Assembly (NCBI GenBank): GCA_017590115.1
Contig: JAGGNK010012114.1
Coordinates: 255,467-319,466 of the forward strand
Length of the DNA: 64,000 nucleotides
Direction: 5' to 3'
Source: Montifringilla adamsi
Lineage: Eukaryota; Chordata; Aves; Passeriformes; Passeridae
The position numbers and the translations under genes were made by a program. Positions 63,601 to 64,000 of the stretch are shown here, one piece after another. The number at the start of each line of letters is the position of its first letter. Position 1 is the stretch's first letter. The notes beneath the pieces are model-generated. The model saw only the letters and a program-made list of their open reading frames with translations, made no database searches and had not been told where the DNA came from.

Positions 63601-64000
63601 TTTGCATACATATCTCTGGCATTTTTCTTCCTTATAAAACCATGCTACTACTACTACTGATTATGCTAATTACAAGGAAATATTGTTATTTATTCAGAAC
63701 AGTAAAATTATTTTCCCTTGGGGAGCCCCTGGCTGGTGTCTACAAGAATGTTTTGAGGTTTTGATTTATTAATAGAGAGTAAAAAAGACATAAGGAATTG
63801 AAACAAGAAGGCTGTTTTCTAGAGGGAACAATATTTTCAGGTTAATTTTCCTGCTTTAATTTTTTTTGCTTATTTTCTTGGTTTTCTTTTGCTTTCTCTA
63901 ATTATTGCTGTTCTTTTTATTTTCTTTTCTTTTACTTTAATACACCACAGAGCCAAGCTTAGAGAGCAACTGGCATCACCAAGGATTTTCAGCCTCTTTT

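Larger units (their letters stand above)
49773..64000. other. Unique AT-rich non-coding DNA with candidate regulatory stretches
   Basis: No gene, RNA or transposon is supported in 14 kb. A 12-C run lies at 52581-52592. Segments at 51295-51720, 57530-57860, 58440-58760 and 59680-59940 have the look of conserved non-coding elements. Hairpins lie at 57039-57058 and 57248-57274, and (AG)n repeats at 58608-58620 and 60621-60635. A small CpG-containing patch, GCTGCGGCGGCC, lies near 61583. Confidence 0.45.

Noticed and set aside
1..64000. CRISPR arrays, bacterial operons, phage or plasmid features
   Set aside because: No regularly spaced repeats with unique spacers, no long bacterial-style frames and no ribosome-binding-site pattern; the CR1 elements show a bird nuclear genome.

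Overview
This window looks like about 64 kb of non-coding vertebrate nuclear DNA, almost certainly from a bird. The strongest evidence is three 5'-truncated CR1 LINE copies (about 12975-13849, 41240-41735 and 48785-49772). All have recognisable CR1 ORF2 remnants, and their 3' ends carry ATTCTRTG-type tail repeats. A probable avian endogenous-retrovirus solo LTR lies at about 46602-46896. Sparse repeats, visible AT-richness and short low-complexity tracts rich in TTTGG and TTTTG units also fit a bird, perhaps a passerine; the order-level guess is weak.

I found no intact protein-coding gene, rRNA, tRNA, CRISPR array or bacterial-type operon. Open frames are short (at most about 136 codons), scattered over both strands, and the longest are explained by repeats. 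One (38394-38804) runs through a G/T low-complexity tract. Another (41156-41560) is a decayed CR1 reverse-transcriptase tail. The window is best read as part of a gene desert or the inside of a very long intron.

Layout: 1-90 is an A-rich tract. 91-12974 is unique AT-rich DNA broken by an A/C tract (6594-6745) and a 29-T run (8050-8078). 12975-13849 is CR1 copy 1. 13850-31940 is unique DNA with G/T tracts, small microsatellites and several stretches that read like conserved non-coding elements, including one with a perfect RFX X-box-like palindrome (27904-27917). 31942-41239 holds a TG/TA microsatellite, a 28-T run, a perfect 17-bp-arm hairpin (34947-34984) and a large G/T tract (38599-38790). 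41240-49772 is the repeat-rich part: CR1 copy 2, a 49-A run, the probable LTR, an (AAAAAG)n array and CR1 copy 3. 49773-64000 is unique DNA with further regulatory-looking stretches rich in TAATTA-type motifs.

Nothing here forms a multi-gene system. The most checkable signals are the perfect palindromes and hairpins, the candidate conserved elements, the recurring strand-asymmetric G/T tracts, and the shared orientation of all the retroelements. No claim of conservation could be tested without alignment.
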